Shown: in pieces, positions 5,365 through 13,367 of the stretch
How positions within the stretch are numbered: position 1 is the first letter of the stretch
How the letters are laid out: each line of letters starts with the position of its first letter
IMG/VR virus record: IMGVR_UViG_3300042891_000811
Coordinates: 1-41,579 of that record
Source: a virus
Reading direction: 5' to 3' (one strand)
Length of the DNA: 41,579 nucleotides
Notes under the pieces: generated by a model
Seen by the model: only the letters and a program-made list of their open reading frames with translations
Databases searched by the model: none
What the model was told of the DNA's origin: nothing
Program-made: the position numbers and the translations under genes

Positions 5365-6318
5365 ATGGATTACTCGGTTTTTATTGATCAAACATTGACC
5401 AAATATAACATTCCCTTTCATGCAGAGTTCAGTGCATATTACACAAACTTTCATCCTGACCGTGGTTGGCCCGTAAAAATGCCCGACATTGAGCCAGGCA
5501 AATTTTTGGTCTTGCACTTGCCCGACTACATTACTTGGAAAGGTCGTCGCATACTTGAGCTGGAACAAATTGAACAACGTTATGGTGCTGACGCCAACCG
5601 AGTGATTGTACACTATTGGAATCATGGCCTGAGCCGATACTACGCAGGGCCACTCAACATTATTGAGTTTAGCAATCACAATCATGGTACTGCAAACAGC
5701 CTGCGAGACATTTATCCCGAGTGGAAAGATATTCTAAATCCTCGACGCACAAGATGGCAATGTTTGAACGGTCGCTATTGTCAACATCGCAGACGTGCGG
5801 TGGATGTTCTACAGCACTGGCCTCATGGTGTTCTAAGTTATGGTACAGAAATACCACTACCGGACTGGGGGTATGATCACTACATGGGTTGTAACAATCA
5901 AGAAAACTTTTTAAAATTAAAGTGGGTTTATGAGTCAGCGGCAATCAACATTGTGACTGAAACCATGTATGATGATGCTCCGGGTATTGTGACTGAAAAA
6001 ACACAAATGGCTTTTGCCGCAGAACAAATACCCATTGTGATTGGCCACCAAGGTATTGTACAAGACTGTCGTGAACTGGGCTTTGATATGTTTGATGATT
6101 TGGTAGATACCAGTTACGATATGTTGCCCAATGATATACGAGTAGAAGAAGCCCTGCGCAGAAATCAAGACCTTATCTTGGGTCGCGTTGACCTTGAACC
6201 TTATCGTGCTAGACTACAGCGTAATAGAGTATTCTTGCTTGACGAGTTTCCTGAACGTTGCCGATACAATTATGACCGTCAAGTTGCGGCCCTGGCCATG
6301 CGTCTAGGTACGATTTAA
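5365..6318 (+). CDS. glycosyltransferase-like protein (GT10/exostosin-like C-terminal motif), 317 aa
   Basis: The start MDYSVFIDQT at 5365 is chosen over upstream in-frame ATGs because the earlier stretch covers promoters and hairpins. Residues about 205-260 hold the signature VTEKTQMAFAAEQIPIVIG, then LGFDMFDDLVDTSYD, which is the nucleotide-sugar-binding end typical of fucosyltransferase/exostosin-like enzymes ('sEKt.....agviPIv.G'). The N-terminal part is divergent. A paralogue with the same C-terminal layout lies at 33431-34513. It is transcribed alone against its neighbours, converging on the 121-aa gene with a 15-base overlap. It may glycosylate DNA, virion or host surface; the target is unknown. 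Confidence 0.65.
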   Translation: MDYSVFIDQTLTKYNIPFHAEFSAYYTNFHPDRGWPVKMPDIEPGKFLVLHLPDYITWKGRRILELEQIEQRYGADANRVIVHYWNHGLSRYYAGPLNIIEFSNHNHGTANSLRDIYPEWKDILNPRRTRWQCLNGRYCQHRRRAVDVLQHWPHGVLSYGTEIPLPDWGYDHYMGCNNQENFLKLKWVYESAAINIVTETMYDDAPGIVTEKTQMAFAAEQIPIVIGHQGIVQDCRELGFDMFDDLVDTSYDMLPNDIRVEEALRRNQDLILGRVDLEPYRARLQRNRVFLLDEFPERCRYNYDRQVAALAMRLGTI

Positions 6319-6669
6319 ATATCTCAAAAACTTTTCAAGATCGCCGTACAAGGAATACGTTGTGGCTTCCTTGCTACCAAACAATAATAGTTTGGGCTTC
6401 TTGCCAAGAAAGATGTAGTAAGGACAGGTGAGCTTGCGATCAAATGTTAGCAGTTGGCCTGGCAATGCAGGCATACTAGCAGGAATATCAAACTCGTAGT
6501 GTGCAATTTCTAACTGACTAAAAACAAAAAAGCCCTCGGCAGTTAAGCGTAAGCCTGCATGTTCGTCGGGATTTTTCCACCACTCTTGTAGTGCTTGATC
6601 TAATGTGGGATTGATCTCCCACTTGAGCTGATCTAATATCTGTTGAGTTAGAGAGATCTTATTGAACAT
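6304..6669 (-). CDS. conserved phage protein, 121 aa
   Basis: A soluble alpha/beta protein: N-terminal helix (LTQQILDQLKWEINPTLDQALQEWW), a strand region (LRLTAEGFFVFSQLEIAHYEFDIP) and a basic segment LGKKPKLLLFGSKEATTYSLYGDLEKFLRYL. 'Lr.T.eGf..f' followed by 'pyyi..kk...lf....A....Ygdl..fl..l' is a pattern I associate with T4-like phages without known role. It overlaps the upstream gene by 11 bases and converges with the plus-strand gene. Confidence 0.75.
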   Translation of the reverse strand: MFNKISLTQQILDQLKWEINPTLDQALQEWWKNPDEHAGLRLTAEGFFVFSQLEIAHYEFDIPASMPALPGQLLTFDRKLTCPYYIFLGKKPKLLLFGSKEATTYSLYGDLEKFLRYLNRT

Positions 6670-6955
6670 TGGGGTACACTTGCGCCCCTTGCGTCAAGAG
6701 CACAACTGTGAATTTGTCGGTCTTGAACTGTGTGTTGAGTTTCTTGGCCAGGTTCTTGGCATGCCCTGGATTTGAAAAGCTGACCTTTTTGTACTTGGGG
6801 CCAGGATATTGAGTCAGTAGATTTGACGTCTTGAGGTTGATGGGTTTGGAATCGTAGAACACCGCCCACACACCTTCTGAAGCCAGTACTTGCTCAGTCT
6901 TGTATGTTTGTTTGTCAGTGTGCTCAACCAGCACTAATGGCTTGGGTCTACTCAT
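6659..6955 (-). CDS. hypothetical protein, 98 aa
   Basis: It starts MSRPKPLVLVEHTDKQTYKTEQVLAS with ribosome-binding site ACGGAG at good spacing. Strand-rich at the start (LVLVEHTD, VWAVFYDSKPINLK) and end (FTVVLLTQGAQVYP), with a basic central helix NPGHAKNLAKKLNTQFKTDK. The positive charge and small alpha/beta shape could fit a nucleic-acid-associated accessory protein, but no family is recognised. An upstream element GATAAATA (6971-6978) resembles a T4 late promoter. Confidence 0.7.
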   Translation of the reverse strand: MSRPKPLVLVEHTDKQTYKTEQVLASEGVWAVFYDSKPINLKTSNLLTQYPGPKYKKVSFSNPGHAKNLAKKLNTQFKTDKFTVVLLTQGAQVYPNVQ

Positions 6956-6965
6956 CGTTATCTCC

Positions 6966-6990
6966 GTAGTTTATTTATCTCAAAAACTAC
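6966..6990 (-). promoter_or_regulatory. possible late-type promoter inside a short inverted repeat
   Basis: GTAGTTT (6966-6972) and AAACTAC (6984-6990) form a 7-bp stem. TAAATA (minus strand, 6972-6977) lies at the edge of the loop, 16 bases before the ATG at 6955. The hairpin overlaps the end of the 70-aa gene and may instead be a weak terminator. Confidence 0.35.
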
Positions 6991-7199
6991 GTGCTTTTGA
7001 AACTCCCACCCACAAGTTCAATCTCAACAACTTCTTCTTTGGCGGCTGGAATTCCACGCAAGATTTCCAAGGTCAGCAACAATTTGGTAATGTCACTGTG
7101 TAAATCCTTGGCATCTCGCAAGGTCATTGTTAAATCGCGTTGATTGCGACTCTCTGCGGCTTTGATAGCGTCAACAAATCGATTTATATGCAAGCTCAT
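6987..7199 (-). CDS. hypothetical protein, 70 aa
   Basis: A small, mostly helical protein (MSLHINRFVDAIKAAESR; DLTMTLRDAKDLHSDITKLLLTLEIL) followed by a short acidic tail (EEVVEIELVGG). The heptad-like spacing of Leu/Ile in residues 23-46 suggests a coiled coil, so it may oligomerise. The start overlaps the stop of the MazG-like gene by 4 bases (ATGA). No assigned function. Confidence 0.72.
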   Translation of the reverse strand: MSLHINRFVDAIKAAESRNQRDLTMTLRDAKDLHSDITKLLLTLEILRGIPAAKEEVVEIELVGGSFKST

Positions 7200-7588
7200 T
7201 TTGTTTGCAAGTATGGATCATTTTTGTGAAGATGTGGTTTCAAGTCCGGTGCTGTCCAGCCCACAGGCTTGAGTACCTTGCCATCTTCGCGCTTGCGAAC
7301 TTTGCCAGTTTCTCGATCAATCTTGGCAAAGTTAGTGCGCATGACTTCTTTCCAGCCACCTTCAGCGTCCATGCCTGCTGAGTGGATGGCACCAATTGTC
7401 ACAACAAGAATATCCAGCAAGGCATCTAAGATTTCTTCATCGTTGTTGTCAACTAGAGCTTGTTTGAGTTCTTTGTGTTCTTCTTCAATCAAGGAACAGT
7501 ACATGTCAAACTGTGTGCCATTGAACTTTTCAACCGACTGGTCGCAGGCCCGCATGAATTTTTCTTGATCACGAAACGGATTGGTCAT
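7196..7588 (-). CDS. MazG-like nucleotide pyrophosphohydrolase, 130 aa
   Basis: All-alpha NTP-PPase fold. The key motif is LIEEEHKELKQAL (E-E-x-x-E, about residues 27-39), followed by EILDALLDILVVTIGAIHSAGMD (E-x-x-D type, about 46-68) and GWKEVMRTNFAKI, the usual MazG/PRA-PH layout with acidic residues that bind Mg2+. Such enzymes hydrolyse NTPs or dNTPs to NMP and pyrophosphate, and in phages may clean the nucleotide pool or lower (p)ppGpp. The start at 7588 (MTNPFRDQEKFM) is preferred over ATG 7732, which would lie deep inside the upstream gene. Length is typical for single-domain MazG. Confidence 0.82.
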   Translation of the reverse strand: MTNPFRDQEKFMRACDQSVEKFNGTQFDMYCSLIEEEHKELKQALVDNNDEEILDALLDILVVTIGAIHSAGMDAEGGWKEVMRTNFAKIDRETGKVRKREDGKVLKPVGWTAPDLKPHLHKNDPYLQTK

Positions 7589-8021
7589 TTGCTTCTTCTT
7601 TGGTATGGAAAGGACCTGCATACTTGTAGCGTTGCAAGGTAATGAGCTTGGGGTGCTGTATAGTCTTCCAAGTTCGATGTTGTTTAACACTATACCAACC
7701 TGCCGCATACCAGCTCTTGCTTTTGTTGTCACGAGTGAACAATGGTAACTTTAACTGTACATTCCACAAGGGATTGTACACTTGTCCAGTAACTTCAAAG
7801 CCATGAACAATGTTGGCCGGTACTGGGTGAGATTCTACTAAAGGTTCAAACTCAATATTGGCCGCTTGACGGGCCATTTTGATAGTTTTGTATTGTGCTA
7901 CGCTATCGTTAATTCGTATGGTGCAGTTACCATTCTCGGCTACTTCAAGTTGACCAACCTTGCGGTTATCCTGCTTGAGTATCCAAAACTGGTTCTCTAC
8001 TACGGGTTTGGCTAATATCAT
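7569..8021 (-). CDS. conserved phage protein, 150 aa
   Basis: The protein opens MILAKPVVENQFWILKQDNRK and has an alternating strand pattern (VGQLEVAENGNCTIRIND), then a helix with basic residues (YKTIKMARQAANIEFE) and an aromatic C-terminal half (WYAAGWYSVKQHRTWKTI). A protein of this appearance next to the FEN-type exonuclease recurs in T4-like phages, to my recollection, but its role is not known. Its first 56 bases overlap the exonuclease gene in another frame, an unusually long overlap. Confidence 0.75.
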   Translation of the reverse strand: MILAKPVVENQFWILKQDNRKVGQLEVAENGNCTIRINDSVAQYKTIKMARQAANIEFEPLVESHPVPANIVHGFEVTGQVYNPLWNVQLKLPLFTRDNKSKSWYAAGWYSVKQHRTWKTIQHPKLITLQRYKYAGPFHTKEEANDQSVS

Positions 8022-9015
8022 CTAGTACTCCTTTATATGTTTCGTTGAGCCAACGACTAACTTGATCTGCATTGTCACTAAGTTTGGTCAGCTCGTATTT
8101 GCCACAGAACTTTAGAAAGTGTGCGCCTACCATGCCTACATCCTTGTGTGAAATTTGTTCATGGATGCAAGAATCCACTGTGGCTTTGATATCTGCAGGT
8201 TGTGCTGTAAGATCAACCAAGGTACAATTACGCTCGTAGTCATCCAACACACGATGTTCTTCACCATTGTGGTCAGTCCAACGTTGCAACATTAGATTGT
8301 TCCACGAGTAGCCTTTTTTGTCTCGATCCCCATAGGCTTCCTCGAGACCAACTTTATTCTTTGTGCCTTTAGTACGTACTCCCGGATATGCAGAAAAGAC
8401 ATTGTCGGATGTGTCTCCACGCATACACTTCTCAAATAACAGCCAGGATGGATCCGGAATCGTTTTTGGCTGTTTAGTTTTCTTATCATTGACACGGTTA
8501 CCTTTAGCATCAAATATGCCCTCCAGAGTAAGTAGTTCATCTGAGATACCATTGTACTGCGTGACATTGGCGGCCAATAACTGTACAAAGTCAGTGTCTG
8601 AGCTTACGATTGTGTGTTCATCTTGGGGGTGTAATGCAATCCAACGTGCTATGATATCATCTGCTTCAGCAGTGGCACAACGGATAACGCTACAATTTGT
8701 TTTTGCAGACAAGTATTTAGTCAGCTCATCATACGTTTCCCAGAACAGCTTGTCCTCTTCTGCTTCTGTTTCAGTCATTGCACCACGTGCTACTGCTCGG
8801 TTTGCTTTGTAAGGCTTGTAAAAATCCTTGCGCCAGCTACGACCTTCCAGTGCGAATACAACATGGTCTGCTTGAAAACGCTTGGCCACTTTGTTGGCAG
8901 CCATGATTGTGACATGCAGGGCAAAGCCCAGTTTGGTCCATGTGTCGCTGGCACGATGTGCGCTGTGGCGAGCACGAAAAAACATGTTGGCAGTGTCAAT
9001 CAGTAGGTATTTCAT
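7966..9015 (-). CDS. rnh: 5'-3' exonuclease / flap nuclease (T4 RNase H type), 349 aa
   Basis: FEN-family architecture. N-terminal LLIDTANMFFRARHS carries the first metal Asp; VVFALEGRSWRKDFYKPYKANR is the arginine-rich flap-contact region (cf. 'D....WR...yp.YKanR'); ATAEADDIIARWI is the acidic motif (E, D, D); IVSSDTDFVQLL is the second acidic motif (SSDTDF); and CMRGDTSDNV is the helix-hairpin-helix Asp motif. In T4 this enzyme removes RNA primers from lagging-strand fragments. Length is close to the 305 aa of T4 RNase H plus extensions. The C-terminal 18 residues overlap the next gene. The gene belongs to the replication set with polymerase and clamp further right. Confidence 0.9.
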   Translation of the reverse strand: MKYLLIDTANMFFRARHSAHRASDTWTKLGFALHVTIMAANKVAKRFQADHVVFALEGRSWRKDFYKPYKANRAVARGAMTETEAEEDKLFWETYDELTKYLSAKTNCSVIRCATAEADDIIARWIALHPQDEHTIVSSDTDFVQLLAANVTQYNGISDELLTLEGIFDAKGNRVNDKKTKQPKTIPDPSWLLFEKCMRGDTSDNVFSAYPGVRTKGTKNKVGLEEAYGDRDKKGYSWNNLMLQRWTDHNGEEHRVLDDYERNCTLVDLTAQPADIKATVDSCIHEQISHKDVGMVGAHFLKFCGKYELTKLSDNADQVSRWLNETYKGVLDDISQTRSREPVLDTQAG

Positions 9016-9724
9016 TTGTGGAAATCAAGTTGTTATCGTTGATGTATTGTAACACATAATCAGCCCAAAGTCTATGACTTTTGGCATCAAAGTGATAACT
9101 TGCGGCATTTGCGTATGTGCCACCGTTGTTTATTAGCCAATTATGGTAGGATTCTTCCCGAATATATGGGTGCATATAATTCTTACCCCAATTATAGTGA
9201 TTTTGGATATCACTGAATGTACTATGCCCGTTAAAGAACAAGTGGCGTATACCTTGTTCTTTAAGATATTGGTGCATGGTCCAAATCTTGTTGTGTGCCT
9301 CGGGAGTCTTGATATTCCAATCTACACTAATCACAAAGTGTTTATAACGTTCTTGTAACTCATCTGGTACAGTATCTATGCCCGATGCATTGACCTGATA
9401 CCACTTTCCATTGTGAAGCCATTCTTCACGTTCCCATGTAGTCCACTGCAACACCATAAAGGTGTCTTGAAGTTTATCAGGGTTGTTTTCTATCCAGTTT
9501 AGTGTAGTTCGGATTGTGCGGTCATTACTACCACCCGAGCTGGCTTCACAAACTAATTCAGCACTTAACTTGTCAGCAACACGCTTACCATAACTGACTG
9601 CTAGATTAGCAGGATGTGGTTCGGTGCCCATCTTCCATAGTTGTCCATCATCGCAAGCCCATGCATGAGGAACAGCGGCTTCGGCCCCCGCAGAGTGACT
9701 GCAACCATTCACATACAGTATCAT
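8996..9724 (-). CDS. SGNH/GDSL-like hydrolase, phage type, 242 aa
   Basis: Block I is the N-terminal strand VNGCSHSAG, with the Ser in a GCSxS context. Block III is represented by SSGGSNDRTIRTTL (G-x-N-D). The C-terminal block FDAKSHRLWADYVLQYI supplies the Asp and His (D-x-x-S-H). This is the first of three SGNH-like genes in 4 kb (the others at 10619 and 12177). Known SGNH enzymes are esterases or acyltransferases, and phage members often act on glycans or virion sugars. The catalytic role here is inferred from motifs only. The ATG overlaps the stop of the cytidylyltransferase gene as expected for coupled expression. Confidence 0.7.
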   Translation of the reverse strand: MILYVNGCSHSAGAEAAVPHAWACDDGQLWKMGTEPHPANLAVSYGKRVADKLSAELVCEASSGGSNDRTIRTTLNWIENNPDKLQDTFMVLQWTTWEREEWLHNGKWYQVNASGIDTVPDELQERYKHFVISVDWNIKTPEAHNKIWTMHQYLKEQGIRHLFFNGHSTFSDIQNHYNWGKNYMHPYIREESYHNWLINNGGTYANAASYHFDAKSHRLWADYVLQYINDNNLISTNEIPTD

Positions 9725-10197
9725 TTTTGTGGTGATACTTTTTCAGACTCTGCGGCAACCACACGTTTGCGCAGGCTTGAGCTTGAAAAACTATGATCAC
9801 GCTTGTTGTAAACGTGTTCAATTTGACGTCCGTGTCCTTCGCTACGACCAGTAAAGTTGGTATCTTCGTATTCTTCTCCAAGGATCCGCACATCAAGTGG
9901 CAGTGTAAGGATCAAGTCGATCAAATCTTGTTCTGTGGTGTACACAACAATTTCATCTACAAAACGGCAAGCACTCAATTGAATCTGACGCTCGATGATA
10001 CTTTGCACCGGGGGATTTTTAACACCCGGGCGATCAATTGATGCATCAGTTTGCAGGCCTGCAATCAAGTAATCACAATGATTCTTGGCTTCTGCTAACA
10101 TAGCAATATGCCCTGCATGTAGCATGTCAAATTGACTGAATGTGATGCCGATTTTTTTACCCTCGGCTTTGAGTTCTTTGATGTGATTGAATATCAT
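9721..10197 (-). CDS. cytidylyltransferase-family nucleotidyltransferase (TagD/RfaE2-like), 158 aa
   Basis: The Rossmann-like start KIGITFSQFDMLHAGHIAMLAEAK has the HxGH active site (residues about 27-30), and the strand DYLIAGLQTD with the following R-rich helix IIERQIQLSACRFVDEIVVY matches the TagD/RfaE2 group. SFSSSSLRKRV near the C-terminus corresponds to the ISTT/SSS.(I/L)..RI signature. Such enzymes make CDP-glycerol, ADP-heptose or similar activated alcohols and sugars. The substrate cannot be read from the sequence. Its position between two SGNH-like genes, and the GalE, aminotransferase and glycosyltransferases elsewhere, suggest that the phage makes or edits a glycan. Confidence 0.82.
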   Translation of the reverse strand: MIFNHIKELKAEGKKIGITFSQFDMLHAGHIAMLAEAKNHCDYLIAGLQTDASIDRPGVKNPPVQSIIERQIQLSACRFVDEIVVYTTEQDLIDLILTLPLDVRILGEEYEDTNFTGRSEGHGRQIEHVYNKRDHSFSSSSLRKRVVAAESEKVSPQK

Positions 10198-10583
10198 GAT
10201 ACTTCACTCCGTCCGTTACCAATATCTGTAGTCTTAACATATATGCCCGATTGTCGCATGGCTTGCTCTTGTTCCCAAGTTTCCATTACAACGTGTCTAC
10301 ACACATTTTGGAACCAACGATCTACAATCTCTCCGTCGGTGTCTGTAGGCTTCATCATGTAGCCGGCTTTGACCAAGCGAGCCACAAAGATTTCATTCCA
10401 GTCTAGTTCAAATGCACCTTGATGCAAGTTGTTTGGATCCACATCCATACTCAGCACAGCTACATAAGGTTCACCTTTTTCGGTAGCAATCTGCTTGGCA
10501 GACTTTTCAGTTGCCTTAGTTACTCGTGGTGTTTTTTCTGTACGCACTGGCGGCGGTGCAACTTTTTTCTTTAACCAATCAAA
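10194..10583 (-). CDS. conserved phage protein, 129 aa
   Basis: Start chosen at 10583 (MFDWLKKKVAPPP) because ATGGAGCATTTGAA just upstream places GGAG at 8 bases; an ATG at 10610 would add 9 residues. After a Lys/Thr-rich linker the core GEPYVAVLSMDVDPNNLHQ and AFELDWNEIFVARLVKAGY is very distinctive, followed by GEIVDRWFQNVCRHVVMETWEQEQ. I recognise this as a protein often seen in T4-like aquatic phages, without known function. It is soluble, with no catalytic motif. Its stop overlaps the cytidylyltransferase start. Confidence 0.78.
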   Translation of the reverse strand, partial: FDWLKKKVAPPPVRTEKTPRVTKATEKSAKQIATEKGEPYVAVLSMDVDPNNLHQGAFELDWNEIFVARLVKAGYMMKPTDTDGEIVDRWFQNVCRHVVMETWEQEQAMRQSGIYVKTTDIGNGRSEVS

Positions 10584-10618
10584 CATTTCAAATGCTCCAT
10601 CCAAATACATTATTCAAT

Positions 10619-11335
10619 TTACCCATTTAATGGGTGTATCCAATCTTTCAACATTACAGCAAAATTTTTATGCCCTTGCTCACTTAAATGTCCAGTAACT
10701 GGATGACTGGCTGCATCGTTTTGTTGAGCCCATTGTAACATACAAAAATCATGTAACTGATGAATATTTTTGTTTTCAGAACACCACTTGACTTGGTGCA
10801 ATGATTCAATATAAGGAAAACTCTGTATAGGTATTTCGATATTTTTAGCTGCCGAAAAACAAAAAAACTCACAACCCAATGACTTGATAGTGTGTGCCAG
10901 CATGTACAAATCTGTATAAAAATCTGTCAGTTGCTTGTGAACAAACAGATCTTCAGATATCAAACACTTTTGTTCTATAGTAGCTTCTCCTAACGAAGTA
11001 AGAACATCTAACGTTACTAACTTTGGCTGAAGATGATCCGGAGCAGAAGTACGATCTGGAATTCGTCCTATAACTCGTGGATTATTACCGTAATACCATA
11101 CTTCGATCCGTCTAATAAAACTCCATCCTATAATAACTAGTGGATTTGAAAAAGTTTTTTTTAATTCTAATAAATTTTCAAGAGTGCTTCTTACAATCCG
11201 TTTGTTATTACTACCGGCTTTTGCAATATTAATAATTGGTATAGCTAAACTCTCAGCTAAAAATTCACTGTACACTCTGTGTTCAGGAGTTAATTGACTG
11301 TAACTATCACCGTTTACTAACACGCAATCAAACAT
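10619..11335 (-). CDS. SGNH/GDSL-like protein, AT-rich gene, 238 aa
   Basis: The start at 11335 (MFDCVLVNGDSYSQL) overlaps the QueE stop by one base (TGATG). Block I is VNGDSYS, block III AKAGSNNKRIVRSTL, and the C-terminal block TGHLSEQGHKNFAVML provides the His. It is only loosely similar to the two other SGNH-like genes nearby. By eye the gene is richer in A and T than its neighbours, with many runs of T and AATAAT, which may reflect recent transfer. Function is inferred from motifs only. Confidence 0.65.
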   Translation of the reverse strand: MFDCVLVNGDSYSQLTPEHRVYSEFLAESLAIPIINIAKAGSNNKRIVRSTLENLLELKKTFSNPLVIIGWSFIRRIEVWYYGNNPRVIGRIPDRTSAPDHLQPKLVTLDVLTSLGEATIEQKCLISEDLFVHKQLTDFYTDLYMLAHTIKSLGCEFFCFSAAKNIEIPIQSFPYIESLHQVKWCSENKNIHQLHDFCMLQWAQQNDAASHPVTGHLSEQGHKNFAVMLKDWIHPLNG

Positions 11336-12180
11336 CACTTGCCCCAGCCGTTGCCCCAAAGATCAACGTGCAGTCGGGGACTGTACCAGTAACCACGTTT
11401 GAGTGCTTCGTCAGCAACGTTGATACGATTACCATCATACACTGACACCACACCGCCCACAGGCATCACAAACACAGGACCAGCAAAGTCACGCAAGCGA
11501 TATTCATCCACGGCACGATCCAACTCGTCAAAGTCTTCCATCTTTTCAACCACAAATTTAAGATATGTGACACCTGAGGTTTCGTAGTCCCACACAATCT
11601 CGGGCTTGATAGCATCTTCCCAGGTCTCACCACTGACACTGAGCTTGGGGCTAACTGAAAATGTAATTTCACCATGCCAGCCACGCAGATACTCTTTGAA
11701 GTCTCTATGAAGTTCTTGGGTGCCGTTGGTTTCAAAAGTGATGTGTCGCAGTCCATTACGATGCAACACATCCAACAACTCTGGATAGGCTTTTTGCCAG
11801 CCCAACAGCGGCTCACCGCCAGTGATCACAAGATGCACAGGATTGCCATTGGGTTGCAACCAATGCTGGTGCGGCAACAATGCTGTGATTTTTTCAACTA
11901 GTTCTTCAACTTTGTAGGTGGGGCTTAGATGTTTGAATGCTGGATGCCATGAAGCATAGCTGTCACAGCCAGTGTTTACCAGCGGAAGTTCTTCAAACGT
12001 CTTGTACAGACTCACAGTCTTTGCAACTTCGTCCGCTTCGGGACTCTTCTTACCGGGCTTGCAGCCAAACCCCGAGCAGGTAAAGTTGCATCCAAACATA
12101 CGCAAGAACACGCTGGGAACACCAACATAGCGTCCTTCGCCTTGTGCTGAATAAAATAATTCGCTTACTTTAAATTTCAT
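11335..12180 (-). CDS. queE: 7-carboxy-7-deazaguanine synthase QueE (radical SAM), 281 aa
   Basis: QueE converts 6-carboxy-5,6,7,8-tetrahydropterin to 7-carboxy-7-deazaguanine. The start SELFYSAQGEGRYVGVPSVFLRMFG is the family signature (substrate loop 'QGEG', then 'FxRxxGCN'). The cluster Cys are C31 and C35 (CNFTC). The third, normally in WCDT/S, appears to be C72 in TGCDSYASW, after an insertion of about 36 residues, although C40 is an alternative. Further hallmarks are VITGGEPLL, ITFETNGT and FSVSPKLSVSG. This long-insertion form is the one I associate with phage and some bacterial QueE. It belongs with FolE, QueD and the DpdA-like enzyme to the same pathway. Its ATG overlaps the upstream stop (ATGA). 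Confidence 0.93.
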   Translation of the reverse strand: MKFKVSELFYSAQGEGRYVGVPSVFLRMFGCNFTCSGFGCKPGKKSPEADEVAKTVSLYKTFEELPLVNTGCDSYASWHPAFKHLSPTYKVEELVEKITALLPHQHWLQPNGNPVHLVITGGEPLLGWQKAYPELLDVLHRNGLRHITFETNGTQELHRDFKEYLRGWHGEITFSVSPKLSVSGETWEDAIKPEIVWDYETSGVTYLKFVVEKMEDFDELDRAVDEYRLRDFAGPVFVMPVGGVVSVYDGNRINVADEALKRGYWYSPRLHVDLWGNGWGK

Positions 12181-12836
12181 AGTCTTGTTACCTTTGTCAT
12201 TCCCGACTTGCGGGGATCTTTATTTAGATTGATACTCTCTTCATGCATTATAACACGAGTAGATTGTTTTGTCACCCAGCCAGGCAATACTGCATCCAAA
12301 TAGGCCAAATGCTCCGCAGGGCTGGGATGTGGATCACCGTTTCTGTTGGGCCAACTGTTTTGAAACATCACGTTTTGATAGCTAGGCAAAATGCAATCTA
12401 CAACATCTTGATAGATATTTAGAGAATTGAAATGATCCATGGATAAAAATTTCCATTGCACTTGCCGGGTTTCTAACAATGTTTTTACTGCTTTGATATA
12501 AGCTAGGGTTTTTATTAACAGGCCTCTCTCATCAACGTGTGACGCAAGGTAGTCTTTGTTGTATATCGGGCAACTAAACATATTGCCTAATGTGTGCCAG
12601 CGGTCGTTAACATATCTATCTTCTCGTGTGGCAGTAGTCCAACATACTATCACAGTATCTTGCGGGCCAAATTGCTGACGCTGATCGGCTTCCATCACGC
12701 TGTTGAATATAAATTCGTTGCCTGCCCCGCTCTGTCCCCAGTTTTCAAAATAATCAAATTCTGGGGCAAGGCAGTCGGCCCAGGTGCTCCAACGATAGTT
12801 AGTAAAACTGCAACCAAATGCAAACAGTCTTTGCAT
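12177..12836 (-). CDS. SGNH/GDSL-like protein, 219 aa
   Basis: Third SGNH-like gene. Block I is the N-terminal FAFGCSFTNYRWSTWAD, block II/III WGQSGAGNEFIFNSV (Gly and Asn oxyanion residues), and block V GDPHPSPAEHLAYLD with a clear D-P-H-P-S, matching the catalytic Asp-His of SGNH enzymes. Of the three genes this has the most intact motif set. The start lies 3 bases after the PRTase stop. The C-terminal tail (NLNKDPRKSGMTKVTRL) is basic. Substrate unknown; sugar acyl chemistry is an inference from context. Confidence 0.72.
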   Translation of the reverse strand: MQRLFAFGCSFTNYRWSTWADCLAPEFDYFENWGQSGAGNEFIFNSVMEADQRQQFGPQDTVIVCWTTATREDRYVNDRWHTLGNMFSCPIYNKDYLASHVDERGLLIKTLAYIKAVKTLLETRQVQWKFLSMDHFNSLNIYQDVVDCILPSYQNVMFQNSWPNRNGDPHPSPAEHLAYLDAVLPGWVTKQSTRVIMHEESINLNKDPRKSGMTKVTRL

Positions 12837-12839
12837 GTA

Positions 12840-13367
12840 TCAATTGTTCCACCAGTTTTCCCAGGGAAACACTATCCACTCATCACGTTCACGTTTGTTG
12901 ATCTGTTTGGCATGGTAGTTGACTCTGGTCATAGAGTTGCTGGCAGCGTTGTTGTATAAACAAGCAACTCGAACATTGTGACCCCAGATACTGTTCCAGT
13001 CTGGGTCATTTGGCATGCAACCACTGGGCCAATCCTCGCGGATCCAGTTTAGGGTTGCCCCACTGTCATTGATGTCATCTACAATTAAAATATTTTTTCT
13101 AAGCTCGGGCACACTCTTGCCATCTTGGTAGCCAAATGCATCCTCGGCCATCCAAAGATTACTTTCACACTCGCCGCCATCACGCAGGCTAATTTTGAGT
13201 GTTTCCATTCTGCAATGTAGATAGTGCGCTATCATAGTAGCGGGCACTAGGCCGCCTTTGGTTATCCCAACAATATAATCAGGATACCACTGATCCGAGT
13301 GCAGTTCCCTGCACAAGGTTTGTACCTGTTGTTCCACGTCTTGCCATGTTAGATGCGTTTGTATCAT
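12840..13367 (-). CDS. phosphoribosyltransferase-like protein (PRTase type I), 175 aa
   Basis: The PRPP-binding signature ILIVDDINDSGATL (about residues 94-107) is the canonical type I PRTase loop (V-D-D-x-x-x-T/S-G), preceded by YIVGITKGGLVPATMIAHYL, the usual 'G.s.GG..pA..ia..l'. Length fits xanthine/hypoxanthine-type PRTases and related phage proteins. Such enzymes join a base to ribose-5-phosphate. It could act in salvage of bases released by host DNA breakdown or of a deazapurine; the second idea is inference. The first 89 bases overlap the C-terminus of the upstream radical SAM gene in another frame, and the conserved N-terminal helix shows the start is right. Confidence 0.8.
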   Translation of the reverse strand: MIQTHLTWQDVEQQVQTLCRELHSDQWYPDYIVGITKGGLVPATMIAHYLHCRMETLKISLRDGGECESNLWMAEDAFGYQDGKSVPELRKNILIVDDINDSGATLNWIREDWPSGCMPNDPDWNSIWGHNVRVACLYNNAASNSMTRVNYHAKQINKRERDEWIVFPWENWWNN

